Shown here one piece after another: positions 35,485-44,853 of a stretch of DNA of 62,215 bases; position 1 is the stretch's first letter; each line of letters begins with the position of its first letter. The notes under the pieces were generated by a model, which searched no databases, was not told the DNA's origin, and saw nothing but the letters and a program-made list of their open reading frames with translations. A program made the translations under genes and the position numbers. This DNA is from a virus. Location of the stretch: positions 1-62,215 of IMG/VR virus record IMGVR_UViG_3300020051_001561, one strand, 5' to 3'.

Positions 35485-37674
35485 ATGTTAACAATAGGAT
35501 ATAGTACAAAAAAGATAGACCCTGAATTTAGAGAATATATTGAGAAATCGTGTGGGTTAAAAGGTGTTGAAGTAATCCCATTTGAAAACCCTGGTACACA
35601 TTCACTCACCGAAGCGTATAATATCATTCTTGAGAAATCAACGAATGATATTGTTGTGCTTTGTCACGACGACATTTATTTTGAAAAAGGTAATTGGGGT
35701 AACAAAGTATTGAAACATTTCAAAAGAAATCCTGAATACGGGATTATTGGAGTTGCGGGTTCTAAGTTCATGCCAAAATCAGGTATGTGGTGGGAAATAC
35801 CTACTGAAATGTATGGTGTAGTAAATCACGAACATGAAGGAAAAAAATGGACATCAAAATATAGTGAACCAAAAGGTAATAAATTGGACCAAACCGTTTT
35901 AGTAGATGGTCTTTTTATGGTGGTAAACAAACCAAACCTAAAAACTCAATTTAATGAAGAGGTTAAAGGGTTCCATTTCTATGAAGTAGACTTCTGTTTT
36001 AGAAACTTATTAGAAGACGTAAAGATAGGTGTTTTTTATGATGTTAGAATTACGCATAAGTCTATTGGTATGACCAATGAACAATGGGAAAAAAATAGAC
36101 AACAATTTGTAAAAACCTATCAGGACAAATTACCTGTTTTACTTCCAACAAACTTCATAAAAAAACCAGTTAAAAATAATGAACCTTTAGTCACAATTGC
36201 AATGCCCATTTACAACTATGCAAAAAGACTAAATCCAACACTACAGTCAGTATTTAATCAAGATTATACCAACTTTGAAATTGTCATAGTAAATGACGGT
36301 TCAGACGATGAATATTGTCTAATGAAGTTAAATTCTTTAGATGGTCATGAAGGAATTAGAATAATACACAAAGAAAATAGTGGAGTTTCATCGACAAGAA
36401 ATCGTGCAGTTAAAGAAGGTAAAGGTGAATATATACTACCTTTGGATGCGGATGATATGATTTTACCTTCATATATTAAACAAGCTGTTGGTATATTAAA
36501 AACTAATCCTAATATAAGCCCAGTCTATTGTGATACGCACCACGTTGGTGAACTACAAGGAATAGAAAAAAGACCTAACTGGAGTACAGACCAACTAATG
36601 AAAGGTCCATTTATTGTTAATAGCTCATTATACCGTCGAGAGGCATATGAATATGTTGGAGGTTATGATGAAACACTACAAGGTTGGGAAGATTATGATT
36701 TTTGGATAAGGATGTCTAAGGAGGGTTACGAGGGTAAACATATACCTAAACCCCTATTTGTGTATTTTCACCACGAAAAAGACGGTTCAGTTTCTACTGA
36801 AGCAAACAAAGACCAACAAAAACTGTACGAAACCATAATGAAGAAAAATTTCATGAATACTCAGACTTATGTTTTCAATGATAGAAATATAACACCTGAC
36901 AATAAAATGAACTGGGGTGATTTAGTACCCTATAAAATCATTAATGAATTGTTTGATTCTAATGTAAAAGAGAGTGACGTATTCAATGTAAAACAACCTA
37001 ACGCAAATTATACAATATACTCAACAGGTAGTGTGATGTTATTCACTAAACCAAATAGTATTGTGTGGGGGACAGGATGTATAGATAAGGGTATGATTGG
37101 TCAAAACCCAAGTAAAGTTTATGCCGTTAGAGGACCCTTAACCCGAGAAGAATTATTAAAAAGAGGGATTGAATGTCCTGAAGTTTATGGTGACCCAGCC
37201 CTACTTTATCCAATGATATATAATCCAAATATAGAAAAGAAACACAAATGGGGAATTATACCTCATTACATTGAATTTGAATCTGCCAGAGACAGAGAGG
37301 TACTTAAAAACCTTGAAAACCAAGGATTTAAGATTATCGACATCTGTTCAGGAGAAAAGGAATTTATAAACGAATTACTTGAGGTTGAAAACATTTTATC
37401 GTCAAGTCTTCATGGTTTAATTATGGCAGATGCTTATGGGATTCCTAACGCAAGGGTAAACATCTCAAATAAACTTATAGGTGGAGATTTTAAGTTCAAA
37501 GATTATTGTTTATCTGTAGATAGAAAAATTGACTTAGGTTATCAACTGACTAAGGACACCAAAATAAGTGATATCGAAAATATATATTTTAATAAATCAA
37601 TTAAGTTTGATAGTAATAAATTATTAAACTCTTCACCATGGAGTTTGAAAAAAATAAAACAATATGAAATATAA
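35485..37674 (+). CDS. Three-domain GT / GT2 / pyruvyltransferase fusion
   Basis: Taken from ATG 35485 (729 aa), two bases after the dut stop. Residues ~1-200 look like a GT-A domain (DIVVLCHDDIYFEKGNWGNK, YGIIGVAGSKF). Residues ~220-460 are GT2: TIAMPIYNYAKRLNPTLQSV, IVIVNDGSDD, LPLDADDMILPSYI and WEDYDFWIRM. Residues ~470-700 match polysaccharide pyruvyltransferase: MNWGDLVPYKI, WGTGCIDKGM, VRGPLTREELLKRGI, GDPALLYP and SSSLHGLIMADAYGIP. It would build and ketal-modify a glycan. Such a fusion is unusual. Function is inferred from domains. Confidence 0.75.
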   Translation: MLTIGYSTKKIDPEFREYIEKSCGLKGVEVIPFENPGTHSLTEAYNIILEKSTNDIVVLCHDDIYFEKGNWGNKVLKHFKRNPEYGIIGVAGSKFMPKSGMWWEIPTEMYGVVNHEHEGKKWTSKYSEPKGNKLDQTVLVDGLFMVVNKPNLKTQFNEEVKGFHFYEVDFCFRNLLEDVKIGVFYDVRITHKSIGMTNEQWEKNRQQFVKTYQDKLPVLLPTNFIKKPVKNNEPLVTIAMPIYNYAKRLNPTLQSVFNQDYTNFEIVIVNDGSDDEYCLMKLNSLDGHEGIRIIHKENSGVSSTRNRAVKEGKGEYILPLDADDMILPSYIKQAVGILKTNPNISPVYCDTHHVGELQGIEKRPNWSTDQLMKGPFIVNSSLYRREAYEYVGGYDETLQGWEDYDFWIRMSKEGYEGKHIPKPLFVYFHHEKDGSVSTEANKDQQKLYETIMKKNFMNTQTYVFNDRNITPDNKMNWGDLVPYKIINELFDSNVKESDVFNVKQPNANYTIYSTGSVMLFTKPNSIVWGTGCIDKGMIGQNPSKVYAVRGPLTREELLKRGIECPEVYGDPALLYPMIYNPNIEKKHKWGIIPHYIEFESARDREVLKNLENQGFKIIDICSGEKEFINELLEVENILSSSLHGLIMADAYGIPNARVNISNKLIGGDFKFKDYCLSVDRKIDLGYQLTKDTKISDIENIYFNKSIKFDSNKLLNSSPWSLKKIKQYEI

Positions 37675-38524
37675 TTTTGACTACATACTGAATAACATCA
37701 AAACATCTGAGTTTATTTCAGAACCTTTTGAACATCTTTTGATTGATGATTTCTTATCTCAAGAACACTTTAATTTATTAATTAATAATAAACAAATCCA
37801 TTTTGAGGAGGTAAACAGTAATAATGATTTAAGGGATAGATTACACAAAAACAATTTTCAACCAATCCCTTTTCCTGGATGTACTACTAACGAAGACTTA
37901 TATTTTGAATTATTAGAACAGGGTAGGTTAAACGAAGCAAAAACTGAAGGAGATTCTGAAGGTGTGGGAATTGCATATAATTTAACCAATACAAATGATG
38001 ATTTTATAAAACATTTAATGCATTTTCTTAATAGTAATATATTCAAAAGTACGTTAGAAAATAAATTCAATATAAATCAAGAAACTAGAGTTACCACTAG
38101 AATTCAAAAATATTTAACAGGTTATGAAATATCACCTCACCCCGATATTCGTCAAAAAGCATTAACCTATCTTTTGAATATTAATAAAAATAAAGAATCT
38201 GAAAATCTTAATATCCATACATCACTACTAAAATTAAAAGAAGATTATAACTTTATTTATGATTATTGGAACAAGAATACCAAAGAAAACAGAGCTTGGG
38301 TTTCGTGGGATTGGTGTGATATCGAAAAAACAGTCACTAAAAATAATAGTATGGTTATCTTCAAACCTACTGACTATTCATTACATGCGGTAAAGTTAGA
38401 TTACGACCATCTAAAACAACAAAGGACTCAAATTTATGGTAATCTTATGTTTAGTTATCCTCCAAGATATGCAACTCAAAATATTAGTAAATTTAGAGAA
38501 ATGATTGAACGTGGACAACGATAA
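37664..38524 (+). CDS. 2OG-Fe(II) oxygenase, prolyl-4-hydroxylase-like
   Basis: The protein has 286 aa. The C-terminal half has the double-stranded beta-helix signature: H159-P-D161 (in YEISPHPDIRQ), H241 (in SLHAVKLD) and R254 (in QQRTQIYGNLMF). These are the iron and 2-oxoglutarate binding residues. Pro-rich phage fibres are encoded in the same window, so Pro hydroxylation is possible, but other 2OG substrates are equally consistent. It overlaps the previous gene by 11 bp and the next by 20 bp. Confidence 0.65.
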   Translation: MKYNFDYILNNIKTSEFISEPFEHLLIDDFLSQEHFNLLINNKQIHFEEVNSNNDLRDRLHKNNFQPIPFPGCTTNEDLYFELLEQGRLNEAKTEGDSEGVGIAYNLTNTNDDFIKHLMHFLNSNIFKSTLENKFNINQETRVTTRIQKYLTGYEISPHPDIRQKALTYLLNINKNKESENLNIHTSLLKLKEDYNFIYDYWNKNTKENRAWVSWDWCDIEKTVTKNNSMVIFKPTDYSLHAVKLDYDHLKQQRTQIYGNLMFSYPPRYATQNISKFREMIERGQR

Positions 38525-39104
38525 TATTGCTTTTATACATATAAATAAATGCGGGGGTACAAGTATCAAATATGTAAATCCCGAAAAAAAACTTATCTAT
38601 ATGGCATTAAACAATGATTACTTACTTAATCTAAAAAATAACAAGTCTTGGAGAGATATTGAAAAAATAACATTTGTTAGAAATCCATATAATAGAATAA
38701 TTTCATTGTTTTGTATGTCGGTTAGAGACCAATATAAATTCACATTTGATGAAATTATTAATATTATTACTGATGATAGTATAAAATATCGTGCTGAAGA
38801 TGGTGGAATGATTAAGAACACTAAAGAGTATATTAAAAGACACGGTTTACCAATGACACACGAACATTACTCAGTATATGATAAAGAAACTAAAACATTA
38901 AATGTTGACCATGTTTTTAAGATTGAAGAAATAAGTGAAAAATCTAATATAATAAAGAAATTACTAGGTATTACACAAGATATTCCACACAAAAATAAAA
39001 CCTCTAATTGTGTCGATTTAGATTACTTTAGTAAAGAACAAATAAGAAAAATAAATGATTATTTTCATTTAGACTTCTCAATTTTTAATTATGAAAAATT
39101 ATGA
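38505..39104 (+). CDS. Sulfotransferase-like protein
   Basis: The protein is about 199 aa from a TTG at 38505 (GTG 38511 is an alternative). IHINKCGGTSIK is the PAPS 5'-phosphosulfate loop and KITFVRNPYNRIISLF is the 3'-phosphate element of Sulfotransfer_2 type enzymes. It would move sulfate from PAPS to a sugar or protein. It lies inside the glycan block. The rest is AT-rich and more divergent. Confidence 0.7.
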   Translation: MNVDNDNIAFIHINKCGGTSIKYVNPEKKLIYMALNNDYLLNLKNNKSWRDIEKITFVRNPYNRIISLFCMSVRDQYKFTFDEIINIITDDSIKYRAEDGGMIKNTKEYIKRHGLPMTHEHYSVYDKETKTLNVDHVFKIEEISEKSNIIKKLLGITQDIPHKNKTSNCVDLDYFSKEQIRKINDYFHLDFSIFNYEKL

Positions 39105-39931
39105 ATAATAAAAAAATAGTCGGAGTAATTGGTAATGGATTCGTTGGTGAATCTCAGATTTTTGCATTCTCACCAATATCCGAAATCCGTGTTTATGATG
39201 TGGACCCATTAAAATCCACACATACAAAAGAAGAAACTCATGAGTCTGACTTCATATTCGTTTGCGTACCCACACCAATGGATATGGGTGGTAATCAGGA
39301 CCTATCGTATATAGAAAAGGTATTTAGAGACTCTAAAGAGGGTCCGATTTACATTATTAAATCTACGGTATTACCTGGTACCACAGAAATGTTACAAAGA
39401 CAATATCCTCATCTTAACATTATATTCTCACCTGAGTTCTTAACTGAGAGAACTGCAAAGTTAGATATGTTAACTCAAGCCAGAGTTATCTTCGGAGGAG
39501 ATAAAGTATTAACTGAGAGAGTTGAAGAATTGTTTTCTGAGAGATTCATGAATAGACATTTTATACATACCGACTCTAAAACTGCTGAGTTCATAAAATA
39601 TATGAACAACACTTTCTTCGCCACTAAGGTATCGTTAATGAACGAATATTATAGACTTGCTCAGTTAGTAGATGTTAATTGGGACGATGCACTTTATGGT
39701 TTTGCATCGGATGGACGAGTGGGTGACTCACACTTACACGTACCAGGTCCTGATGGTAAAGTTGGTTTTGGTGGTACTTGTTTCCCCAAAGATATAAATG
39801 CCTTAATTAACATGTCCAAAGAGGTGGGTGTAAATATGAATGTTTTGGAGGCCGCTTGGAAAACTAACTTAGAAATAAGACCAGAACAAGATTGGAATAA
39901 ATTAAAGGGTAGGGCAATATCAGACAAATGA
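39101..39931 (+). CDS. UDP-glucose/GDP-mannose dehydrogenase family, short form
   Basis: The protein has 276 aa. NAD site is GVIGNGFVGES and the catalytic Cys is in GFGGTCFPKDINAL. Substrate-domain helices are present, but the C-terminal UDP-binding domain of normal ~430-aa enzymes is missing. It may work with the next gene, which has a fuller length, or act as a truncated NDP-sugar oxidase. Overlaps both neighbours by 4 bp. Confidence 0.75.
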   Translation: MNNKKIVGVIGNGFVGESQIFAFSPISEIRVYDVDPLKSTHTKEETHESDFIFVCVPTPMDMGGNQDLSYIEKVFRDSKEGPIYIIKSTVLPGTTEMLQRQYPHLNIIFSPEFLTERTAKLDMLTQARVIFGGDKVLTERVEELFSERFMNRHFIHTDSKTAEFIKYMNNTFFATKVSLMNEYYRLAQLVDVNWDDALYGFASDGRVGDSHLHVPGPDGKVGFGGTCFPKDINALINMSKEVGVNMNVLEAAWKTNLEIRPEQDWNKLKGRAISDK

Positions 39932-41094
39932 AAAAAATAGGAGTTATCGGTGTTGGAAAGTTAGGATTATCTTTCGCACTATTGGCAGAAAATATGGGTT
40001 TTGAAGTATGGGGTTCTGATATATCAGAAGATTATATAAATCACCTAAAAAATAAAACCCTTAAAAGTAATGAACCTTATATTGAAGAATTCCTTAAAGG
40101 TTCCAATAACTTTCACCCAACAATACACAATGTTGATGTAATTGAAAATTGTGATATCATCTTCACTTTTGTACCTACACCATCATTACCAACGGGTGAG
40201 TATAATCACAAATATGTAGAAGAGGTTGTTGATGTTTTTGATGCAATGTATCAAACTGGTCACGATTTAGCGGGTAAGATATTTGTTGTCGGTTGTACCA
40301 CAAATCCAGGTTATTGTGACACTGTAACTGAACGACTCTCAGAATATGGAATGGACGTTTGTTACAATCCTGAGTTTATTGCTCAAGGAGATATTGTAAA
40401 CGGTCTAAAATATGCCGATATGGTCCTTATTGGGACCTCATCAATGGAAGAAGTGGAAAGGGTAAAAGACGTTTATAAAACATTAATGGGAGACGAAAAC
40501 CCTAACTTTAATGTTATGTCCAACACCGCCGCTGAAATCACTAAAATAGCCGTTAATTGTTACCTAACCACTAAAATATCATTCGCCAATATGATTGGTG
40601 AGATTTGTCATAATACCGGTATTGGTGATGAAGTATCAACAGTATTATCAGCAATTGGTGATGACAGTAGAGTTGGTAAAAAATATCTTAATTATGGGTT
40701 TGGTTTTGGTGGTCCGTGTTTACCACGAGACAACAGAGCATTAGGTGTTCACGCCGAGAAGGTAGGTTTAGAAATTAATTTACCTTTAGAGATTGATAAG
40801 TTTAATATTGAGCACCACAAGTACTTAGTGAATCAATATGTTGCAAAATACCCTGATAGAAATACAACATTTGTTTTCGATTCTGTCACATATAAGAAGG
40901 GTGTGAATATATTAGAAGAATCACAACAATTAAACCTTCTTTTATCATTACTTGGTGAAGGATACAACTGTGTCGTAATTGAGGAATATGAAATCATTAA
41001 AACTTTAGAAGAACCCTTATCAAGAGCATATGGTGAAAGAATAAAATTTCAACCTTTAGGAACTATATCTGAAGGTGTAAAAATTATATTATGA
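39928..41094 (+). CDS. UDP-glucose/GDP-mannose dehydrogenase family, full form
   Basis: The protein has 388 aa. NAD motif GVIGVGKLGLSF, substrate helices CYLTTKISFANMIGEICHN, the catalytic Cys in GGPCLPRDNRALG and a C-terminal nucleotide-sugar domain (YKKGVNILEESQQLNLLLSL). It would oxidise an NDP-hexose to an NDP-uronate. Translationally coupled to its short paralogue upstream and to the epimerase downstream. Confidence 0.8.
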   Translation: MKKIGVIGVGKLGLSFALLAENMGFEVWGSDISEDYINHLKNKTLKSNEPYIEEFLKGSNNFHPTIHNVDVIENCDIIFTFVPTPSLPTGEYNHKYVEEVVDVFDAMYQTGHDLAGKIFVVGCTTNPGYCDTVTERLSEYGMDVCYNPEFIAQGDIVNGLKYADMVLIGTSSMEEVERVKDVYKTLMGDENPNFNVMSNTAAEITKIAVNCYLTTKISFANMIGEICHNTGIGDEVSTVLSAIGDDSRVGKKYLNYGFGFGGPCLPRDNRALGVHAEKVGLEINLPLEIDKFNIEHHKYLVNQYVAKYPDRNTTFVFDSVTYKKGVNILEESQQLNLLLSLLGEGYNCVVIEEYEIIKTLEEPLSRAYGERIKFQPLGTISEGVKIIL

Positions 41095-42179
41095 AAAAAG
41101 TAGTAGTATTAGGTGGAGGTGGATTTATTGGTGGTCATCTATCGAAAAGGTTAAAAGATGAAGGACATGAAGTCACAATTTGTGATATCAAAGAACATGA
41201 ATATTGGAATCACGATGATATCTGTGATAAATTTATAGTTGGGGACTTACGAGACCCCAATGTTGTTTCTGAAGTTATCTCAGAAGGTGTTGATGAAGTT
41301 TATCAACTTGCCGCTGATATGGGAGGTGCTGGATACATTTTTACAGGAGATAACGATGCCAACGTTATGCACAATTCGGCATTGATTAATTTGAATGTTG
41401 TTCATGAATGTACCAAGAAAAAGGTTGGTAAAGTCTTTTACTCATCATCTGCATGTATGTACCCAGAACATAATCAGTTAGACCCTGATAATCCAAACTG
41501 TGAAGAATCATCTGCATATCCCGCAAATCCCGATTCTGAATACGGTTGGGAAAAGTTATTCTCCGAGAGATTATTCTTAGCTTTCAATCGTAACTATGGT
41601 TTAGACGTAAGAATTGCTCGCTTCCATAACATCTTTGGACCTATGGGTACATGGACAGGTGGTAAAGAGAAAGCACCGGCTGCGATGTGTAGAAAAGCCG
41701 CAGAGTCACAAGATGAAATTGAAGTATGGGGTGATGGATTACAAACACGTTCATTCCTTTATGTTGATGAATGTGTAGAGGCCGTGTTAAGATTAATGGA
41801 ATCTGATTTTATCGAACCCGTCAATATAGGTTCAGAGGAAATGGTAACTATCAATGAGTTGGCACAGATGTCTATTGATATATCAGGAAAAGAGATTAAA
41901 ATTAAGAATATAGGTGGAGAGGAATTTATAGACAAATATGGATTCAGTTGCCCAACAGGAGTCAGAGGTAGAAACTCGGATAATAAACTTTATAAAGAAA
42001 AAGTAGGTTGGGAAGTATCTCAACCACTTAGAGTAGGTATGGAAAAGACGTATAATTGGATTAATGAACAAGTAGAAGAAAGTAAAAAAACGTATATCTA
42101 TGAAAGTCCTGATAAAGGAAAGACGGTATACAGAAGAGAATTTGGTGCTGACCACAATACAAGAGAACTTGTTAAATAA
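41091..42179 (+). CDS. GDP-mannose 3,5-epimerase-like SDR enzyme
   Basis: The protein has 362 aa. NAD motif GGGGFIGGHL; SACMYPE; catalytic YGWEK (Y-x3-K); RFHNIFGPMGTWTGGKEKAP; GDGLQTRSFLYVDECVEAVL; NIGSEEMVTINE; and GVRGRNSDNKL. These phrases closely match plant GDP-mannose 3,5-epimerase, which makes GDP-L-galactose and GDP-gulose. The last ~40 residues (after YNWINEQVEESKKTYIY) are extra. Provides an activated sugar for the glycosyltransferases. Confidence 0.8.
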   Translation: MKKVVVLGGGGFIGGHLSKRLKDEGHEVTICDIKEHEYWNHDDICDKFIVGDLRDPNVVSEVISEGVDEVYQLAADMGGAGYIFTGDNDANVMHNSALINLNVVHECTKKKVGKVFYSSSACMYPEHNQLDPDNPNCEESSAYPANPDSEYGWEKLFSERLFLAFNRNYGLDVRIARFHNIFGPMGTWTGGKEKAPAAMCRKAAESQDEIEVWGDGLQTRSFLYVDECVEAVLRLMESDFIEPVNIGSEEMVTINELAQMSIDISGKEIKIKNIGGEEFIDKYGFSCPTGVRGRNSDNKLYKEKVGWEVSQPLRVGMEKTYNWINEQVEESKKTYIYESPDKGKTVYRREFGADHNTRELVK

Positions 42180-42196
42180 CTTTTAAGAAAAATTTG

Positions 42197-42907
42197 ATGG
42201 CTACGAAAGGTAGAAAAAGTGATTTCAACCCAAAGAAATCAAGAAAAGAAATAATCAGGGAAATAGTTGGGAGGACCCCAAGAAAGAAGTTTCTTTCTGA
42301 AAGTCAAAAAGAATATTATGATATTCTAACAAACAATGAAATAACGATTTGTACGGGACCTGCGGGTGTCGGTAAATCATATGTGGCAATGAGTGCTGCA
42401 GTTCAACTGTTACTCGATGATAGTAACTCTTATGAGAAAATTATCATTGTAAGACCAGCAGTTGAAGCTGAAGAAAAACTCGGAGCATTACCAGGTAACT
42501 TAGAAGAAAAATTGGACCCATACATTTTTCCATCATATTATCTGTTAAATAAAATTATTGGGAAAGAGTCCAGAGAAAAACTGAAAGAACATGATGTGAT
42601 TGAAGTATTTGCTTTGGCGTATATGAGAGGGATGAATATTGATAACTCAATATTAATTTTTGAGGAAGCTCAAAATTCAACACCCTCACAAATGAAACTA
42701 TTGTTGACTAGAATCGGATTCAACTCTAAGTTCTTTATATCGGGTGACATTGAACAGACTGACCGTTATAAAGACAAGACACAATCAGGTTTATATGATG
42801 CAATGAGTAAATTCACTGATTTGGATGAGGTTGGTACTTATGACTTCAAAAATGAAGATATAATTAGAAACCCTATTATCAGTAAAATATTAAAGAAATA
42901 CGAATGA
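42197..42907 (+). CDS. phoH: PhoH-like ATPase
   Basis: About 236 aa from ATG 42197; a TTG at 42194 is in frame. Walker A is CTGPAGVGKSYVAM. PhoH-type motifs follow: IIVRPAVEAEEKLGALPGNL, EEKLDPYIFP, ILIFEEAQNSTPSQMKLLLT, RIGFNSKFFISGDIEQTDR. PhoH is widespread in marine T4-like phages and is thought to act in RNA metabolism. The last base pairs overlap the next ATG. Confidence 0.85.
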   Translation: MATKGRKSDFNPKKSRKEIIREIVGRTPRKKFLSESQKEYYDILTNNEITICTGPAGVGKSYVAMSAAVQLLLDDSNSYEKIIIVRPAVEAEEKLGALPGNLEEKLDPYIFPSYYLLNKIIGKESREKLKEHDVIEVFALAYMRGMNIDNSILIFEEAQNSTPSQMKLLLTRIGFNSKFFISGDIEQTDRYKDKTQSGLYDAMSKFTDLDEVGTYDFKNEDIIRNPIISKILKKYE

Positions 42908-43503
42908 AAATAGCATTTGAAGTTAATGGTGTATTGAGAAATACTTTTGGTAAGGCTGAAGAGGTTTACCAAAAGTTTTTCATTGATGACTATGTACAAG
43001 GTGATGATGAGGAAGATTTTGAGTTCAAACTTAATCTTCCAATCACATCAACGACATTGAGTAATCATTTTGTTTTCCCTGATGAGGAAAGACTAATGGA
43101 ATTCTTTTACGTGGATTTCCCTATGAACATTTTTGGTCACTCACAGTCAACAGAAAACTCAACATTCCATGACTTAAATGACATATACAAAGATTTGAGA
43201 GACGACCATGAGTTGGTTATAGTATCTAATGAGATTGAAAAGTCTAAACCCGCAACACTGTTCTTCTTATCTAAGTTTGGATGTATGTTTGAAAAGATAA
43301 TCTTTTATAATCAATTTACTGAGGAAGATATTCTTTCTGATTTTGATTTAATTATCTCGGCACAACCTCAGATTTTAGAAAAAGATTATAACTATAAAAC
43401 CGTAAAATATAAAACCACATATAATGAAGAAGTCTCTTCTGATTTCGAAATAGAAACCTTAAAAGAATTCAAAGATTTATATGAAAAACTTAATTTGAAA
43501 TGA
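42904..43503 (+). CDS. Degenerate HAD-like protein
   Basis: The protein has 199 aa. The start KIAFEVNGVLRNTFG aligns with HAD motif I (aFDvDGvLrnt) but both Asp are replaced (E and N). HELVIVSNEIEKSKPATLFF resembles motif II with S, and DFDLIISAQPQIL motif III/IV. It looks like an inactive HAD, perhaps a structural or regulatory protein. Overlaps both neighbours by 4 bp. Confidence 0.5.
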   Translation: MKIAFEVNGVLRNTFGKAEEVYQKFFIDDYVQGDDEEDFEFKLNLPITSTTLSNHFVFPDEERLMEFFYVDFPMNIFGHSQSTENSTFHDLNDIYKDLRDDHELVIVSNEIEKSKPATLFFLSKFGCMFEKIIFYNQFTEEDILSDFDLIISAQPQILEKDYNYKTVKYKTTYNEEVSSDFEIETLKEFKDLYEKLNLK

Positions 43504-43784
43504 TAGAATTTTTAGGACAAATGTATTACATCGATATGGATGTACTTGAAAACTTTGTGGAGTTAAAGGACTTCAAACCATCCTCAGAAGAAGATAAAGA
43601 CCACCAACATTTTTCAATCATTAAATTTGAACTTATAAAGATGATGATTGAAGTCGTATTAACTGAGAGACTTGAAGATATGGATGATAATTTAGGATTA
43701 CATAATGCTAAAAGTACAAGTATTCCCTTTCGTATCGCATTTAATACATTATTAAGACATAACATTATTAAATATTTTGACTAA
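43500..43784 (+). CDS. Small hypothetical protein
   Basis: The protein has 94 aa, is acidic and helical, with FELIKMMIEVVLTERLEDMD and IAFNTLLRHNIIKYFD. No recognised domain. It lies between the HAD-like and glycosyltransferase genes with tight overlaps, so it is part of the same transcript. Confidence 0.5.
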   Translation: MIEFLGQMYYIDMDVLENFVELKDFKPSSEEDKDHQHFSIIKFELIKMMIEVVLTERLEDMDDNLGLHNAKSTSIPFRIAFNTLLRHNIIKYFD

Positions 43785-44851
43785 TGGACCAAGATACAAT
43801 TAAAAAAGTAGAACTTTCAATACAGAAATTGGAAGAAAAAACATCGAGAATTTACCTTATGGTGCAAGACACTAAAGGTAACGCAAAAGCCGGTATCCGT
43901 TTGGTTTACCAAATGGCATTAACCTTGAAAAATAACGGATACAACCCAATCATCCTACACGAATCAAATGATTATACTGGTGTTGGTGAATGGATGGGTG
44001 AAGAATATATGGAATTACCTCATCAATCGATTGAAGGTCAAAACCTACAAATCTCACCTGAAGACTTTGTTATCGTTCCTGAATTATACGGGCACGTAAT
44101 GGAACAAATCAAAAATTTACCTTGTGGTAAAATTGTTTTGTGTCAAGCATATGACTACATGTTGGAGACCATTCAACCAGGTATGAATTGGGCTATGAAC
44201 GGTTTCTTAAAAGGTATCACCACAAATGAAGCACAGAAGACGTTCATTGACGGAATTATGAAGAATACATCATTAGATGTTATCACACCATTAATTCCTG
44301 AAATCTTCACTAAGAAATCTATCCCCGCAAAACCAATAATTGCAGTTCATACTCGTGACCAAAGAGACACGATGAAAATCATTAAGTCTTTTTATTTGAA
44401 ATACCCACAATTTAGATGGGTTACCTTCCGTGATATGAGAGGTTTATCACAAGAAGAGTTTGTAACTAACTTACAAGAGTCATTCGTATCTGTATGGGTT
44501 GACGACATCAGTGGTTTCGGAACATACCCACTCGAAAGTATGGCATGTGGAACACCTGTAATCGGTAAAGTTCCAAATATGAAACCTGAATGGATGTCAG
44601 ACACAAATGGTGTTTGGACATACGAACTTAACAATATGGTGGATGTCATCGCTGAGTATACTCAGAATTGGTTAGAAGATAATATTTCAGACCAACTATA
44701 TAACTCAGGAATTGAGACAGCATCTTCATACCAAAACAAAGAAGAATTTGATTCTCAAGTGGTTTCAACATTTGACACTTACTTGTCAGTTCGTTTAGAG
44801 AACTTTAAGACTCAGTTAGAGAGATTAACAGTAACAGAAGAAACAGAATAA
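43784..44851 (+). CDS. Glycosyltransferase (GT-B, GT4-like)
   Basis: The protein has 355 aa. KAGIRLVYQMALTLKNNGYN and the C-terminal GFGTYPLESMACGTPVIGKV (donor-binding E-x7-E-like region) fit GT4 proteins. Residues about 205-240 show the C-terminal Rossmann domain (FRWVTFRDMRGLS). It overlaps the previous stop by one base. Acceptor and donor unknown. Confidence 0.7.
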   Translation: MDQDTIKKVELSIQKLEEKTSRIYLMVQDTKGNAKAGIRLVYQMALTLKNNGYNPIILHESNDYTGVGEWMGEEYMELPHQSIEGQNLQISPEDFVIVPELYGHVMEQIKNLPCGKIVLCQAYDYMLETIQPGMNWAMNGFLKGITTNEAQKTFIDGIMKNTSLDVITPLIPEIFTKKSIPAKPIIAVHTRDQRDTMKIIKSFYLKYPQFRWVTFRDMRGLSQEEFVTNLQESFVSVWVDDISGFGTYPLESMACGTPVIGKVPNMKPEWMSDTNGVWTYELNNMVDVIAEYTQNWLEDNISDQLYNSGIETASSYQNKEEFDSQVVSTFDTYLSVRLENFKTQLERLTVTEETE

Positions 44852-44853
44852 TT

